From positions 1 to 7,425 of the forward strand of contig JAFTXF010000020.1 in NCBI GenBank assembly GCA_017461685.1: 7,425 bases of DNA, given 5' to 3'. The position numbers were made by a program, and so were the translations under genes. The stretch comes from Lachnospiraceae bacterium. Lineage in GTDB: Bacteria > Bacillota > Clostridia > Lachnospirales > Lachnospiraceae. The notes under the pieces were generated by a model. That model ran no database searches, had not been told where the DNA came from, and was given only the letters and a program-made list of their open reading frames with translations. Shown in pieces: positions 1 to 7,068 of the stretch; position 1 is the first letter of the stretch; each line of letters opens with the position of its first letter.

Positions 1-319
1 CCAGTTCTCCCATATCTTTCCGCGCTGTAATAAAGGACTCTAAGGCCTTGGTAAAGGCTTCACCTTCTACGGAAATACCATAATAACTTGAAAGGGATTT
101 CTCCCAGTCTTCAGCAGTAAAGCCATCAGAGGTATAAATGTCTAAGATAGACATATTATTTCTGGCCTCATCCATCATAGGAATAATGCTTTCTACTGCA
201 AGCTGTTCGGTAAGTTCCTGTTTATCTGCCTGATACTGATTCACTATATCAGTTCCGCCGCAGGCAGTCATGCTCAAAACACAAGTGAGCATGCAGAGAA
301 GCGCAATAAATTTCTTCAT
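1..319 (-). CDS. Small lipoprotein, N-terminal part; possible OadG-type decarboxylase subunit (partial)
   Basis: The first 106 codons are visible; the rest lies beyond the left edge. The product starts MKKFIALLCMLTCVLSMTACGG, a lipoprotein signal peptide with the lipobox MTAC, so Cys20 would be lipidated and the protein anchored on the outer face of the membrane. The mature part is acidic and probably helical (about residues 30-106), ending in the window with GEAFTKALESF and ITARKDMGEL. ATG at 319 is preceded by AGGTGAG at a good distance. Only 15 bp separate it from the carboxyltransferase stop, so the two genes are surely co-transcribed. In Lachnospiraceae a lipoprotein-like OadG-family subunit often follows a carboxyltransferase of this type, and I infer that identity from position and general look. 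A membrane segment, which would support it, would be off the edge. The lipoprotein call is firm; the OadG call is tentative. Confidence 0.75.
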   Translation of the reverse strand, partial: MKKFIALLCMLTCVLSMTACGGTDIVNQYQADKQELTEQLAVESIIPMMDEARNNMSILDIYTSDGFTAEDWEKSLSSYYGISVEGEAFTKALESFITARKDMGEL

Positions 320-334
320 ACTATCTCACCTTTC

Positions 335-1762
335 TTATACTGTGCCGTGCTTTTTGGCTGGACGGTTTTCCACCTTTGCGTAGAGCATCTCGAAAGCGCC
401 GATTACATACTTTCTGGTATCAGCAGCTGCTACGATATGATCTACATATCCTCTTCTTGCTGCACTCTGTACAGAGGTCTGAAGTGCCTTGTACTCATCA
501 GCCTTAGCCTTGATGGTATCAGCATCCTTGCCATCATACATAATCTTTGCAGCTAAAGTAGCGTCCATAGCACCAATCTGAGCATCCGGCCAAGCCATAA
601 CAATATCTGCACCGATTGCCTTAGAATTCATGGCAACATATGCGCTGCCGAATGCATCGCCGATTACTACATTTACCTTTGGTACGGTAGCATCCGCAAA
701 AGCATGTGTTAACTTAGCAACTGCTGTTGCAATACCCTTTTCGCTGCCAACAGTAGCTTCATAACCCTTTACATTGGTTAAAGTAAGTACAGGAATATTG
801 AAAGCATCACAGAATCTTACGAAATCTGCAGCCTTGTAGCATCCCTTAATAGTAAGTACTGCATCAAATTTCTGAGCTACATTTCCCTCTTCATCATAAA
901 CCTCTGTTCTGTTTGCAACAGCACCAACAGTCATACCGTTTAACTTAATGAAGCCTGTAACCATCTCAGGAGCATATTTCTCTTTAATCTCGAAGAATAC
1001 GCCGCCGTCAGAAATCTGGGACAAAGCAAGTGATGTATCACCCTTGCAGTTTGCAAGTTCTGCACAAGCTCTGTTTAAATCATCCTCACACTCGTCTAAT
1101 ACTTCTTCTTCAAAGTTGCCAGGAAGTAAAGTAACTAATTCTCTGATCTGAGCTAACAAATCAGCTTCTTCAGCTACTACATCAACGATACCGCTCTCGC
1201 TTGCATGGAATGCAGCAGAAGCACTGTCACACTTCTCTACGGTATTACCATCTAAAGCATTTGGCGCATTTACAAATAACTTTGCACTCTTTGCTTCCAT
1301 GAATGTAAAGTCTGTTAAAGTAGGAATAATAGCTAATCCACCACCGCAGTTACCGAATACTGCAGTAATCTGTGGAATAACGCCGCTTGCCAAAGTCTGC
1401 TTCATATAAATCTCACCGAATGCATTTAATGCATCGGTAGCCTCCTGAAGTCTTAAGCCTGTAGAATCAATCAGGCCGATTACAGGAGCACCGGTTTTGC
1501 CGGCCAATTCGTAAATCTTGGTAATTTTCTTGGCATGCATCTCGCCAACGGAACCGTTCATTACAGAAGCATCCTGGCTATATACATAAACAAGATTACC
1601 GTCAATAACACCATATCCGGTAATAACACCGTCAGATGGAGTCTGGTTCTCAGCTAAATTAAAATCTGTAGCTCTTGCAGTAACAAGGGCACCGATTTCA
1701 ACGAAGCTGTTGTCGTCAAGCAGTGCATGAATTCTTTCACTTGCTTTAGAAGTATTACTCAT
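335..1762 (-). CDS. Biotin-dependent carboxyltransferase subunit (acyl-CoA carboxylase beta / decarboxylase alpha type)
   Basis: A 475-residue crotonase-fold carboxyltransferase, which moves CO2 between a biotin carrier and an acyl-CoA. It acts either in a sodium-translocating decarboxylase (methylmalonyl-CoA or glutaconyl-CoA type) or in an acyl-CoA carboxylase. It shows the family opening ASERIHALLDDNSFVEIG (7-24), the block SVGEMHAKKI (71-80) and GLRLQEATDALNAFGE (102-117). The first oxyanion loop is GNCGGG (137-142) and the second is GDAFGSAY (368-375), followed by AWPDAQIGAMD (390-400). The end has the usual RRGYVDHIV (436-444). It is shorter than the roughly 510-residue family norm, mostly through a compact middle part (about 210-260). 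ATG at 1762 has a strong GGAGGGA site (1768-1774). It is the first gene of its transcript, with the lipoprotein gene 15 bp downstream. No biotin carboxylase gene is visible, so the substrate cannot be settled here. Confidence 0.92.
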   Translation of the reverse strand: MSNTSKASERIHALLDDNSFVEIGALVTARATDFNLAENQTPSDGVITGYGVIDGNLVYVYSQDASVMNGSVGEMHAKKITKIYELAGKTGAPVIGLIDSTGLRLQEATDALNAFGEIYMKQTLASGVIPQITAVFGNCGGGLAIIPTLTDFTFMEAKSAKLFVNAPNALDGNTVEKCDSASAAFHASESGIVDVVAEEADLLAQIRELVTLLPGNFEEEVLDECEDDLNRACAELANCKGDTSLALSQISDGGVFFEIKEKYAPEMVTGFIKLNGMTVGAVANRTEVYDEEGNVAQKFDAVLTIKGCYKAADFVRFCDAFNIPVLTLTNVKGYEATVGSEKGIATAVAKLTHAFADATVPKVNVVIGDAFGSAYVAMNSKAIGADIVMAWPDAQIGAMDATLAAKIMYDGKDADTIKAKADEYKALQTSVQSAARRGYVDHIVAAADTRKYVIGAFEMLYAKVENRPAKKHGTV

Positions 1763-1802
1763 TATAGTCCCTCCACATATATATGTTTTACAAACAATCT
1801 TT

Positions 1803-1833
1803 GCGAATTTTCTTGAAAATCAAAATTCTTCGC
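1803..1833 (-). promoter_or_regulatory. Stem-loop at the 5' end of the carboxyltransferase mRNA leader
   Basis: On the minus strand, GCGAA (1829-1833) pairs with TTCGC (1803-1807). After a 3-nt bulge, TTTT (1822-1825) pairs with AAAA (1808-1811), leaving a 10-nt loop. With transcription starting near 1835, the hairpin would sit almost at the 5' end of the transcript, a place where stem-loops are known to protect mRNA from decay. The inner stem is only A-U pairs, so stability is modest. No riboswitch family was recognised. Confidence 0.35.
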
Positions 1834-1841
1834 ATGGTATC

Positions 1842-1869
1842 ATTGTATCACATATTTTTCCAATTTCAA
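1842..1869 (-). promoter_or_regulatory. Vegetative (sigma-A type) promoter for the carboxyltransferase unit
   Basis: Read on the minus strand, the -35 box TTGAAA (1864-1869) and the -10 box TACAAT (1842-1847) are 16 bp apart. A TG just before the -10 (TGATACAAT) makes it an extended -10. Upstream, about 1871-1911 is almost entirely runs of A and T, as in an UP element. Transcription should begin near 1835, giving a leader of roughly 70 nt. It fits strong, steady expression of a catabolic or energy-conserving enzyme. Confidence 0.65.
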
Positions 1870-1917
1870 ACAGTTATTTTTATTTTTGTTAAAAATTTTT
1901 CAAACTTTTTTACAGTA

Positions 1918-3231
1918 TTATAAGAAAAATAAATTTATTATGTAATTTATGGTATCCTGAAAGGTTTTTGCTGCAATTCCCTCGGCACAAATGATGTCGA
2001 AACGCTGTAAAAGTGTATCATTTAGAAAGACCTCCACCTTGCCTACAACATCTCCTTCGCTGACAGGTGCCGTAAGACGGGTTTCCTGCTCTATAGTTAC
2101 TTCTGCTTCTTCCCACTCTGCCAACAGCATTTCTATCGGTTCATCACCGGAGACTGTGGTAGGAATTTCCGTCATGGCATAATAAGCTCCGGGCTCCGGC
2201 TTTGCATTTTCTACCAAAACCGGCTCAGTCACTGTATTTCCCTCATATACCGTCTGATTGCAGTAATACTCCAGCCCGTATTCCATAAGCTTTCGCATAT
2301 CCTTCCACTTATTGCTTTTATTGCCGCTTCCGTAGGCTCCGGTATTTAACAGAGCGGCCACATAGTATCTGCCCTCCCGCTCTAATGCGCCGACATAACA
2401 GTATCCTGCCTGCCCCGTATAACCGGTTTTGCCGCTGAGTGCTCCGTCCATCATATTTAAAAAAGCATTGTGGTTCTGACAGGAAAAGCTGCGGGTGCAT
2501 TCCACATTGGAGAAGGTGTAAGAATAAGTTCCGGTTATTTTTAAGAATTCTTCTTTTGCAGGTGACTGCATAATGCAATAGCTCATAATTCTGGCAAGCT
2601 CTGCCGCCGTGGTACTATGAAAACGCTCCAATTCCGCACCCTCTTCAGAAGAAAATGTCTCCGTAGCATCCAAACCATTTGGCGTGATAAACCAGGTGTG
2701 ATAGCACTGTAGTTCCCTGGCCTTTTCATTCATACATGCAATAAATGTCTGCACCGCTTCCTTGGACTGGGCATCCGTTCTGGCCTTAACACTTTCCAAA
2801 TCATCCTGCAATCCCAGTATTTGGGCACCTATATGCTCTGCAATCGCCACTGCCGAATCGTTATGGGATTCTAACATCAGGGAATACAGTAAATCTCTAA
2901 GCTTTACCTGCTCACCCTTAGCTAAATACAATTTTACCTTGGGCTGGGCAGCCGCATATCCGGAAGCCGTCACGATATCATCTAACTCTCCCAACTCCAA
3001 TGCCATAATACAGGTCATGATTTTGGTAGTGCTTGCCATGGCCAGCTGCAGGTCTGCATTTTTGCCGTACAGGATTCTTCCGCTTGCCGCATCCATTAAA
3101 ACCGCTCCCTGTGCAAAAAGCGAGTTTTCCTCTACCGTTACAAACTCGCTCTCATTCCCCTCTGCAGACAACGTAAATGCGCAGTTCCACCACAGCACAC
3201 AGGTCAACAAAATCATTATTATTTTTTTCAT
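1918..3231 (-). CDS. D-alanyl-D-alanine carboxypeptidase (low-molecular-weight PBP, peptidase S11), copy 1
   Basis: A 437-residue exported enzyme that removes the terminal D-alanine from peptidoglycan stem peptides and so limits cross-linking. A signal peptide covers about residues 1-23 (MKKIIMILLT start, likely cut near LSA-EG). All three active-site motifs are present: STTK with nucleophile Ser67 and Lys70, SHN (122-124) and KTG (268-270). A PBP5-like C-terminal beta domain (about 340-418) follows, then a short hydrophobic or amphipathic tail ending IINLFFL, suited to membrane attachment. Compared with the other copy in this window it has about 22 extra, charged residues between the SHN helix and MNEKA (about 138-160), and a further small insertion near 190-205. 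ATG at 3231 has AGGA 7 bp upstream. It begins 78 bp after scpB, recalling dacB near scpAB in B. subtilis. A TATAAT at 3265-3270 lacks a convincing -35, so it may be read from scpB. No GC-rich terminator follows it. Confidence 0.93.
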   Translation of the reverse strand: MKKIIMILLTCVLWWNCAFTLSAEGNESEFVTVEENSLFAQGAVLMDAASGRILYGKNADLQLAMASTTKIMTCIMALELGELDDIVTASGYAAAQPKVKLYLAKGEQVKLRDLLYSLMLESHNDSAVAIAEHIGAQILGLQDDLESVKARTDAQSKEAVQTFIACMNEKARELQCYHTWFITPNGLDATETFSSEEGAELERFHSTTAAELARIMSYCIMQSPAKEEFLKITGTYSYTFSNVECTRSFSCQNHNAFLNMMDGALSGKTGYTGQAGYCYVGALEREGRYYVAALLNTGAYGSGNKSNKWKDMRKLMEYGLEYYCNQTVYEGNTVTEPVLVENAKPEPGAYYAMTEIPTTVSGDEPIEMLLAEWEEAEVTIEQETRLTAPVSEGDVVGKVEVFLNDTLLQRFDIICAEGIAAKTFQDTINYIINLFFL

Positions 3232-3309
3232 GGCAACATCCTATATAATCTATGTATCACTCCAATTATATGGTTTTCCAAAATAGGTTATGCCACAACA
3301 ATAGTAAAC

Positions 3310-3897
3310 TTAAACCTCCAGGCTAAGCTGTACCCCTTGAGGAAGCCCTGCTTCTCTCTCTGCCTGCTCTTTAAATTCCTCCAGCTTGTCCAAATCAAGC
3401 TCAGGCATCTGGGCTAAAGATTCCAGTCCAAAGCTTCGAAGAAATTGCTCCGTAGTACCAAACAAAATCGGTCTGCCCGGTGCATCCAGTCTTCCCAGCT
3501 CCTGAATAAAATCATACTCAATCAGCCTGTCGATGGAATGCTGACAGGACACGCCGCGGATCTTTTCGATTTCCACACGGGTAATAGGCTGCTTGTAGGC
3601 TACAATGGCCAAAGTCTCCAAAGCCGGCTCTGAAAGGGTAATCTTACGCGGTGCCTTGGCAATCCGGATAATATATTCGTATAATTCTTTTCTGGTACAC
3701 AGCTGCACGGACTTATCTAACATAAGCAGCTGAATGCCGCCGTCTCTATCCTTGTACTCCTGCTGCATTTCCTCCAAAAGGGCCTCTGCAGACTTTACGT
3801 CCATTTCAATAATATCTGCAAGTCTGGAAATCTCCACGCTCTCGCCCATTGTAAATAAAATTGCTTCTATAATTGCTTTCGCCTTGTTCTTATCCAT
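3310..3897 (-). CDS. scpB: Segregation and condensation protein B
   Basis: A 195-residue, two-winged-helix (kite) partner of the SMC-ScpA complex, acting in the cytoplasm on the nucleoid to condense and separate chromosomes. Family blocks are clear: the N-terminal helix KAIIEAILFTMGE (7-19), LETLAIVAYKQPITRVEI (93-110), then IRGVSC (113-118) and DRLIEYDFIQELGR (123-136). Near the end comes GRPILFGTTEQFLRSFGL (141-158). The length is normal. The same frame is open up to an ATG at 3918, but that start has no ribosome site. The ATG at 3897 has GAGGA five bases upstream and begins one base after the scpA stop, so I chose it. The acidic tail after residue 165 is less conserved in the family. Confidence 0.95.
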   Translation of the reverse strand: MDKNKAKAIIEAILFTMGESVEISRLADIIEMDVKSAEALLEEMQQEYKDRDGGIQLLMLDKSVQLCTRKELYEYIIRIAKAPRKITLSEPALETLAIVAYKQPITRVEIEKIRGVSCQHSIDRLIEYDFIQELGRLDAPGRPILFGTTEQFLRSFGLESLAQMPELDLDKLEEFKEQAEREAGLPQGVQLSLEV

Positions 3898-3898
3898 G

Positions 3899-4654
3899 TT
3901 ATTCCTCAACAAACTCATTCGATGTTATGTAAATATCGTCAAACAAATCATCCTGCTGTATGGTAATCTTGCCGGTTTTCATCAGTTCCAGGATTACCAG
4001 AAAAGAAACCACGATTTCCAGCTTGGAGGCCTGCTTTTCCAACAAATCCCGGAAGCTGAAATGCCTGCGTGTTTTGATGTATTCTTCAATGTAAATGGTC
4101 TTGCGCTCCACATCCACCTCGGGACGGACGATATTACCGTACTGGCTTCTGATAGGGTCCACACGGTCCTCCTGACGCTTCATAATATCCTGAAAAATAC
4201 TGTGCAGCTTTTGTAAGGTAGTGTCACCCACCAGTTCCTCGTAGTCCACAGGTGCTTTATACTGCTGTACCTCCTCCGGAAGAGATAAATTTCTGCAGAA
4301 TACATTGCCCGCTTCCACCATTTTGTCCTTTAATTCAAAGGACATATATTTGTACATCTTGTATTCCAAAAGCTGCTGCACCAGCTCTGCTCTCGGGTCC
4401 TCTTCCTCTCCGTCTTCATTCACTTCCTTAGGAAGTAACATTCTGCACTTGATATCCAAAAGAGTGGCTGCCATCACCAAAAATTCGCTGACAACATTCA
4501 TATCCTCCCGCTCCATATTGTGGATATACTCCAAATACTGGGCGGTAATCTCTACAATCGGGATATCGTAAATGTCTACTTTATTTTTGTCAATTAAATA
4601 TAATAACAGGTCTAAGGGACCTTCAAAAACTTCTAATTTAACCGGTATTGCCAT
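3899..4654 (-). CDS. scpA: Segregation and condensation protein A (bacterial kleisin)
   Basis: A 251-residue kleisin that bridges the two SMC heads and binds a ScpB dimer, forming the bacterial condensin ring on the chromosome. The N-terminal SMC-neck-binding region begins with the diagnostic FEGPLDLLLYLI (10-21), followed by DIYDIPIVEITAQYLEYI (27-44) and the helix EFLVMAATLLDIKCRMLLP (57-75). A variable acidic stretch (EDGEEED, 80-86) leads to the ScpB-binding middle part. The C-terminal winged helix is seen as KLEIVVSFLVILELMKTGKI (211-230). Length is normal. ATG at 4654 has AAAGGA upstream at a rather long spacing of about 12 bases. The 99-bp gap to the phosphoesterase gene shows no clear terminator or promoter, so read-through from that gene is likely. 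scpB follows after a single base. Confidence 0.96.
   Translation of the reverse strand: MAIPVKLEVFEGPLDLLLYLIDKNKVDIYDIPIVEITAQYLEYIHNMEREDMNVVSEFLVMAATLLDIKCRMLLPKEVNEDGEEEDPRAELVQQLLEYKMYKYMSFELKDKMVEAGNVFCRNLSLPEEVQQYKAPVDYEELVGDTTLQKLHSIFQDIMKRQEDRVDPIRSQYGNIVRPEVDVERKTIYIEEYIKTRRHFSFRDLLEKQASKLEIVVSFLVILELMKTGKITIQQDDLFDDIYITSNEFVEE
3903..3907 (-). promoter_or_regulatory. Shine-Dalgarno site of scpB inside the scpA end
   Basis: GAGGA on the minus strand lies in the last codons of scpA, 5 bases before ATG 3897. The scpA stop (3899-3901) falls between the site and the start, the usual layout for translational coupling. It favours the internal start at 3897 over the ATG at 3918. Confidence 0.7.
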
Positions 4655-4753
4655 AAATTTCTATTTTCCTTTAAGACGATATTTTCATTATTGAGGTGAA
4701 ACAGCTTCTTCCTGCCCGCTTTGGTGTTAATACTCAACGCCGAAATACCGAGC

Positions 4754-5632
4754 CTAAGCTTTTTCGGAAGGAATAATTTCAAGGACCACCAGCTCACAAG
4801 GGTTCCACATACGAAAGCCCACACTGTGAAATCCCAATCCTCTGCTCAATATCATGGTAGCGCCATTCTTTGTAAATTTGCCGCCGTCATATTTGGGAAA
4901 AAGCTTAAGAGCCGGAGAAATCACCCCACCCAACAAAGGAAGCTTCACTAAGCCTCCGTGGACATGACCGCTTAACACCAAATCCGGCTTCCAAAGAGCA
5001 TATTGATCAAAGTAAGTGGGGTTATGTGCCAGCAAAATATTATAATACTCTTTATCCGCCTGTCCCAGCTTTTGCAGCAGATAATCCTCCTGCATCGGGT
5101 TTTGTTCCAGCCTTTTATAATACATACGTTCCATATCCAGACCGTATATTCTGACAGGCATTTCCTGAAGCTCACAGAACTGATTACGCAGCACCACAGC
5201 TCCTGTATCCTTTAAGGCTTTCATATACTGCTCAAACTGCTGCCCAAACGACTTCCTGCTCCAACTCATCTTGGCCTCGTGATTGCCCAGTCCGTAATAT
5301 ACCGGATACTGTTCGGTCAGTTTGGAAATCAGTGCAAGGGAGACCTCTGTATAGCCACCTTCCTCCAACGTACGTGCCGTCAGCATATCTCCTGCAATCA
5401 AAATCCCGTCCGGCTGTTCTTCACAAATGGCCTGCAAAAGTCTGGCATTTCCCGGGCCGTAGGTCTTATCATGTAAATCTGTCAAAAGCACGAACTTAAC
5501 AGGCTTACTAATCTTGTCACTAGAAAGCCTGTAGTATACTTTATGAAAATGTGTGGATGCTTGCCATATGCTAACCAGGCACACAACCGCCAATACAAGG
5601 ATACAAATCACCAGTACCTTTAATAAAATCAT
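4754..5632 (-). CDS. Membrane-anchored metallophosphoesterase (YkuE/YaeI-like)
   Basis: A 292-residue calcineurin-fold phosphoesterase that uses two metal ions to cleave phosphate esters; the substrate is unknown. One hydrophobic segment at the N-terminus (about 2-23) without an obvious cleavage site suggests a membrane anchor with the catalytic part probably outside. All five metal-site blocks are present in order: DLH (Asp52, His54), GD (Asp82), GNHE (Asn117, His118), AHNP (His203) and GHVHGG (His223, His225). Relatives with this layout include YkuE and YaeI, some of which act on lipid or cell-wall precursors. The frame is open upstream to a TTG at 5668 and an ATG at 5644, but only ATG 5632 has a well-spaced GGAG (5639-5642). 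The gap to the upstream carboxypeptidase holds a probable promoter and a leader hairpin. The neighbouring wall enzymes weakly suggest an envelope role. Confidence 0.88.
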   Translation of the reverse strand: MILLKVLVICILVLAVVCLVSIWQASTHFHKVYYRLSSDKISKPVKFVLLTDLHDKTYGPGNARLLQAICEEQPDGILIAGDMLTARTLEEGGYTEVSLALISKLTEQYPVYYGLGNHEAKMSWSRKSFGQQFEQYMKALKDTGAVVLRNQFCELQEMPVRIYGLDMERMYYKRLEQNPMQEDYLLQKLGQADKEYYNILLAHNPTYFDQYALWKPDLVLSGHVHGGLVKLPLLGGVISPALKLFPKYDGGKFTKNGATMILSRGLGFHSVGFRMWNPCELVVLEIIPSEKA

Positions 5633-5638
5633 CCTTTT

Positions 5639-5642
5639 CTCC
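5639..5642 (-). promoter_or_regulatory. Ribosome site deciding the phosphoesterase start
   Basis: GGAG on the minus strand stands 6 bases before ATG 5632. The upstream in-frame starts (ATG 5644, TTG 5668) have no comparable site. The site lies 1 base after the 3' arm of the leader inverted repeat. Confidence 0.55.
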
Positions 5643-5643
5643 A

Positions 5644-5698
5644 TAAGGCAGTCAGGCCTATTTTCCAAAACCGGCCATACACTTCTGTCCCTGCCTTA
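5644..5698 (-). promoter_or_regulatory. Inverted repeat in the phosphoesterase leader
   Basis: On the minus strand, TAAGGCAG (5691-5698) and CTGCCTTA (5644-5651) form a perfect 8-bp stem. Inside it, GGCC at 5673-5676 can pair with GGCC at 5655-5658, extending the structure with an unequal internal loop. The 3' arm ends next to the GGAG ribosome site. It has no U-run, so it is not a standard terminator; a role in translation or mRNA stability is an inference. Confidence 0.4.
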
Positions 5699-5735
5699 AT
5701 CTTATTCTGTTTTTATATTCCAAATCACCTTGTTC

Positions 5736-5765
5736 ATCATATCATATATCCCAAATAAAGTGCAA
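5736..5765 (-). promoter_or_regulatory. Probable promoter for the phosphoesterase-scpA-scpB unit
   Basis: Minus-strand TTGCAC (5760-5765) and TATGAT (5736-5741) are 18 bp apart, a good sigma-A match. An overlapping TATGAT at 5741-5746 is too close to the -35 to serve. Transcription would begin near 5729 and give a leader of about 97 nt containing the 5644-5698 inverted repeat. It lies just after the end of the upstream carboxypeptidase gene. Confidence 0.5.
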
Positions 5766-5813
5766 GTGTTAAAACAATATATTCAGTGCGAATGTGCGGC
5801 AGCAATTGCATTA

Positions 5814-6983
5814 TTAAAACAACAAATACGTAATCGCCTGCATAAAGTAATCCTTAAAACCTGCTTTTTCTACACTCTCCGTATATATAATCTCCGTTTT
5901 ACCGATTTCCTGTCCGTTTAACGAATATACCGCATACCCGGCTACATCCCCGGCCTGTATAGGTGCTTCCACCACCTCAGGCAGCTGCAGTTCTTTTTGG
6001 ATGCCGGAAATATCACGGTTCTCTGTATCCAGATAAGAAAACGGTCCTGAAAAAGCAACACCTACGCCTTGCTGTAATGCACCCTTTAACTTAATATCCT
6101 CCAGTTCAAAATCGTTTTCGTCCCGGAATAAATTACTTACGGAAAAACCGTAATTTAAGAGTGTTGCTGCTTCTTTAAACCGTGTTTTACCGTTTTCACA
6201 GCCCATTACCACAGCAATCAGGTCAATTTCGTCCTTTCTGGCTGTAGCAGAAATACAGAACTTGGCCTTGGATGTAGAGCCTGTTTTTAAGCCTGTGGTG
6301 TAGGGATACTGCTTAATCAGCTTATTGGTGCTGGATAAGGTAAAGGCAGAATCCCCTCTTGCCGTAGTATGTGTAATATCCTCCATCCAGATTCCGGTAT
6401 AATCATAAATTTGCGGATAATTATTTATCAGTTCTCTGGACATAATGGACACATCTTTGGCGCTGGTATAATGTAAATCCGAATCGGACAGCCCGCAGCA
6501 ATCCTCAAAATGAGTGTCCGCCATCCCCAGTTCTACTGCCTTTTCATTCATCAAATCCACAAAAGCCTGCTCACTGCCAGCTATATGCTCTGCCACTGCA
6601 ACAGATGCGTCATTGGCACTGGCAACCACAATACATTTTATCATGGTCTCCAAATTTTGTGTTTCCCCTTCTTCCAAAAATACCTGGCTGCCACCCATGC
6701 CGGCCGCATGCTCGCTGGTTAAAATAGAATCACGCAGTGAGATCTTGCCATTTTCCAGTGCCTCAAAGGTCAAAAGCAAGGTCATAATCTTGGTAATGGA
6801 AGCCGGAGAACGGCGTTCTGTTGCATTTTTTTCGAAAATCACCTGTCCCGTAGACGCTTCAATCAAAATCACAGAAGGAGAGGTCAGCTCCAAATCCGCA
6901 GCTACAGGTATTCTTAACGTAACCAGACAAATAAAAACTGCCAAAAAGCCGGAAAATAATCTTTTCATTTTTATGTAATCCAT
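5814..6983 (-). CDS. D-alanyl-D-alanine carboxypeptidase (DacF-like, peptidase S11), copy 2
   Basis: A 389-residue exported penicillin-binding D,D-carboxypeptidase that trims the fifth residue of peptidoglycan stem peptides. A signal peptide (about 6-29, KMKRLFSGF then a hydrophobic core, likely cut after PVAA) precedes the catalytic domain. Motifs are SITK (Ser62, Lys65), SAN (122-124) and KTG (233-235). A PBP5-type C-terminal domain (about 282-370) and a final amphipathic helix (FKDYFMQAITYLLF) are typical of enzymes held at the membrane surface. The frame runs open up to 7148, but those extra 55 codons cross a palindromic repeat, encode no exported-protein features and would bury the signal peptide. 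ATG 6983 has a weak AAGAG site; ATG 6968 is an alternative five codons inside. Length and motif spacing match ordinary DacF/DacA proteins. No convincing promoter was found upstream. Confidence 0.92.
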   Translation of the reverse strand: MDYIKMKRLFSGFLAVFICLVTLRIPVAADLELTSPSVILIEASTGQVIFEKNATERRSPASITKIMTLLLTFEALENGKISLRDSILTSEHAAGMGGSQVFLEEGETQNLETMIKCIVVASANDASVAVAEHIAGSEQAFVDLMNEKAVELGMADTHFEDCCGLSDSDLHYTSAKDVSIMSRELINNYPQIYDYTGIWMEDITHTTARGDSAFTLSSTNKLIKQYPYTTGLKTGSTSKAKFCISATARKDEIDLIAVVMGCENGKTRFKEAATLLNYGFSVSNLFRDENDFELEDIKLKGALQQGVGVAFSGPFSYLDTENRDISGIQKELQLPEVVEAPIQAGDVAGYAVYSLNGQEIGKTEIIYTESVEKAGFKDYFMQAITYLLF

Positions 6984-7068
6984 GCACTCTTTATTAGTAT
7001 GGTATGAAGGAAGCATTTCAAATATGCAGAACATTCGCCCGTTTTTACTGACAAAGCCTGTATTCCTT

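Noticed and set aside
1870..1917. Terminator for carboxypeptidase copy 1
   Set aside because: The region is made of A and T runs with only weak A-T palindromes; no GC-bearing stem followed by a T-run is present.
2762..3286. 174-codon plus-strand open frame over carboxypeptidase copy 1
   Set aside because: Antisense shadow of a gene with all catalytic motifs; rich in Ser and Ala as expected from the complementary strand.
3734..4216. 160-codon plus-strand open frame over scpB and scpA
   Set aside because: It is antisense to two well-identified genes, has no family features and is explained by their codon pattern.
4633..4824. 63-codon minus-strand frame bridging the phosphoesterase and scpA
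   Set aside because: It overlaps both real genes in another frame and has no ribosome site or known features; the 99-bp gap between them is not evidently coding.
6514..6978. 154-codon plus-strand open frame over carboxypeptidase copy 2
   Set aside because: Antisense shadow; low-complexity composition with no recognisable motif.
6994..7021. Promoter candidate TTGAAA / TACTAA before carboxypeptidase copy 2
   Set aside because: The -10 matches consensus at only three of six positions and would leave almost no leader before ATG 6983.
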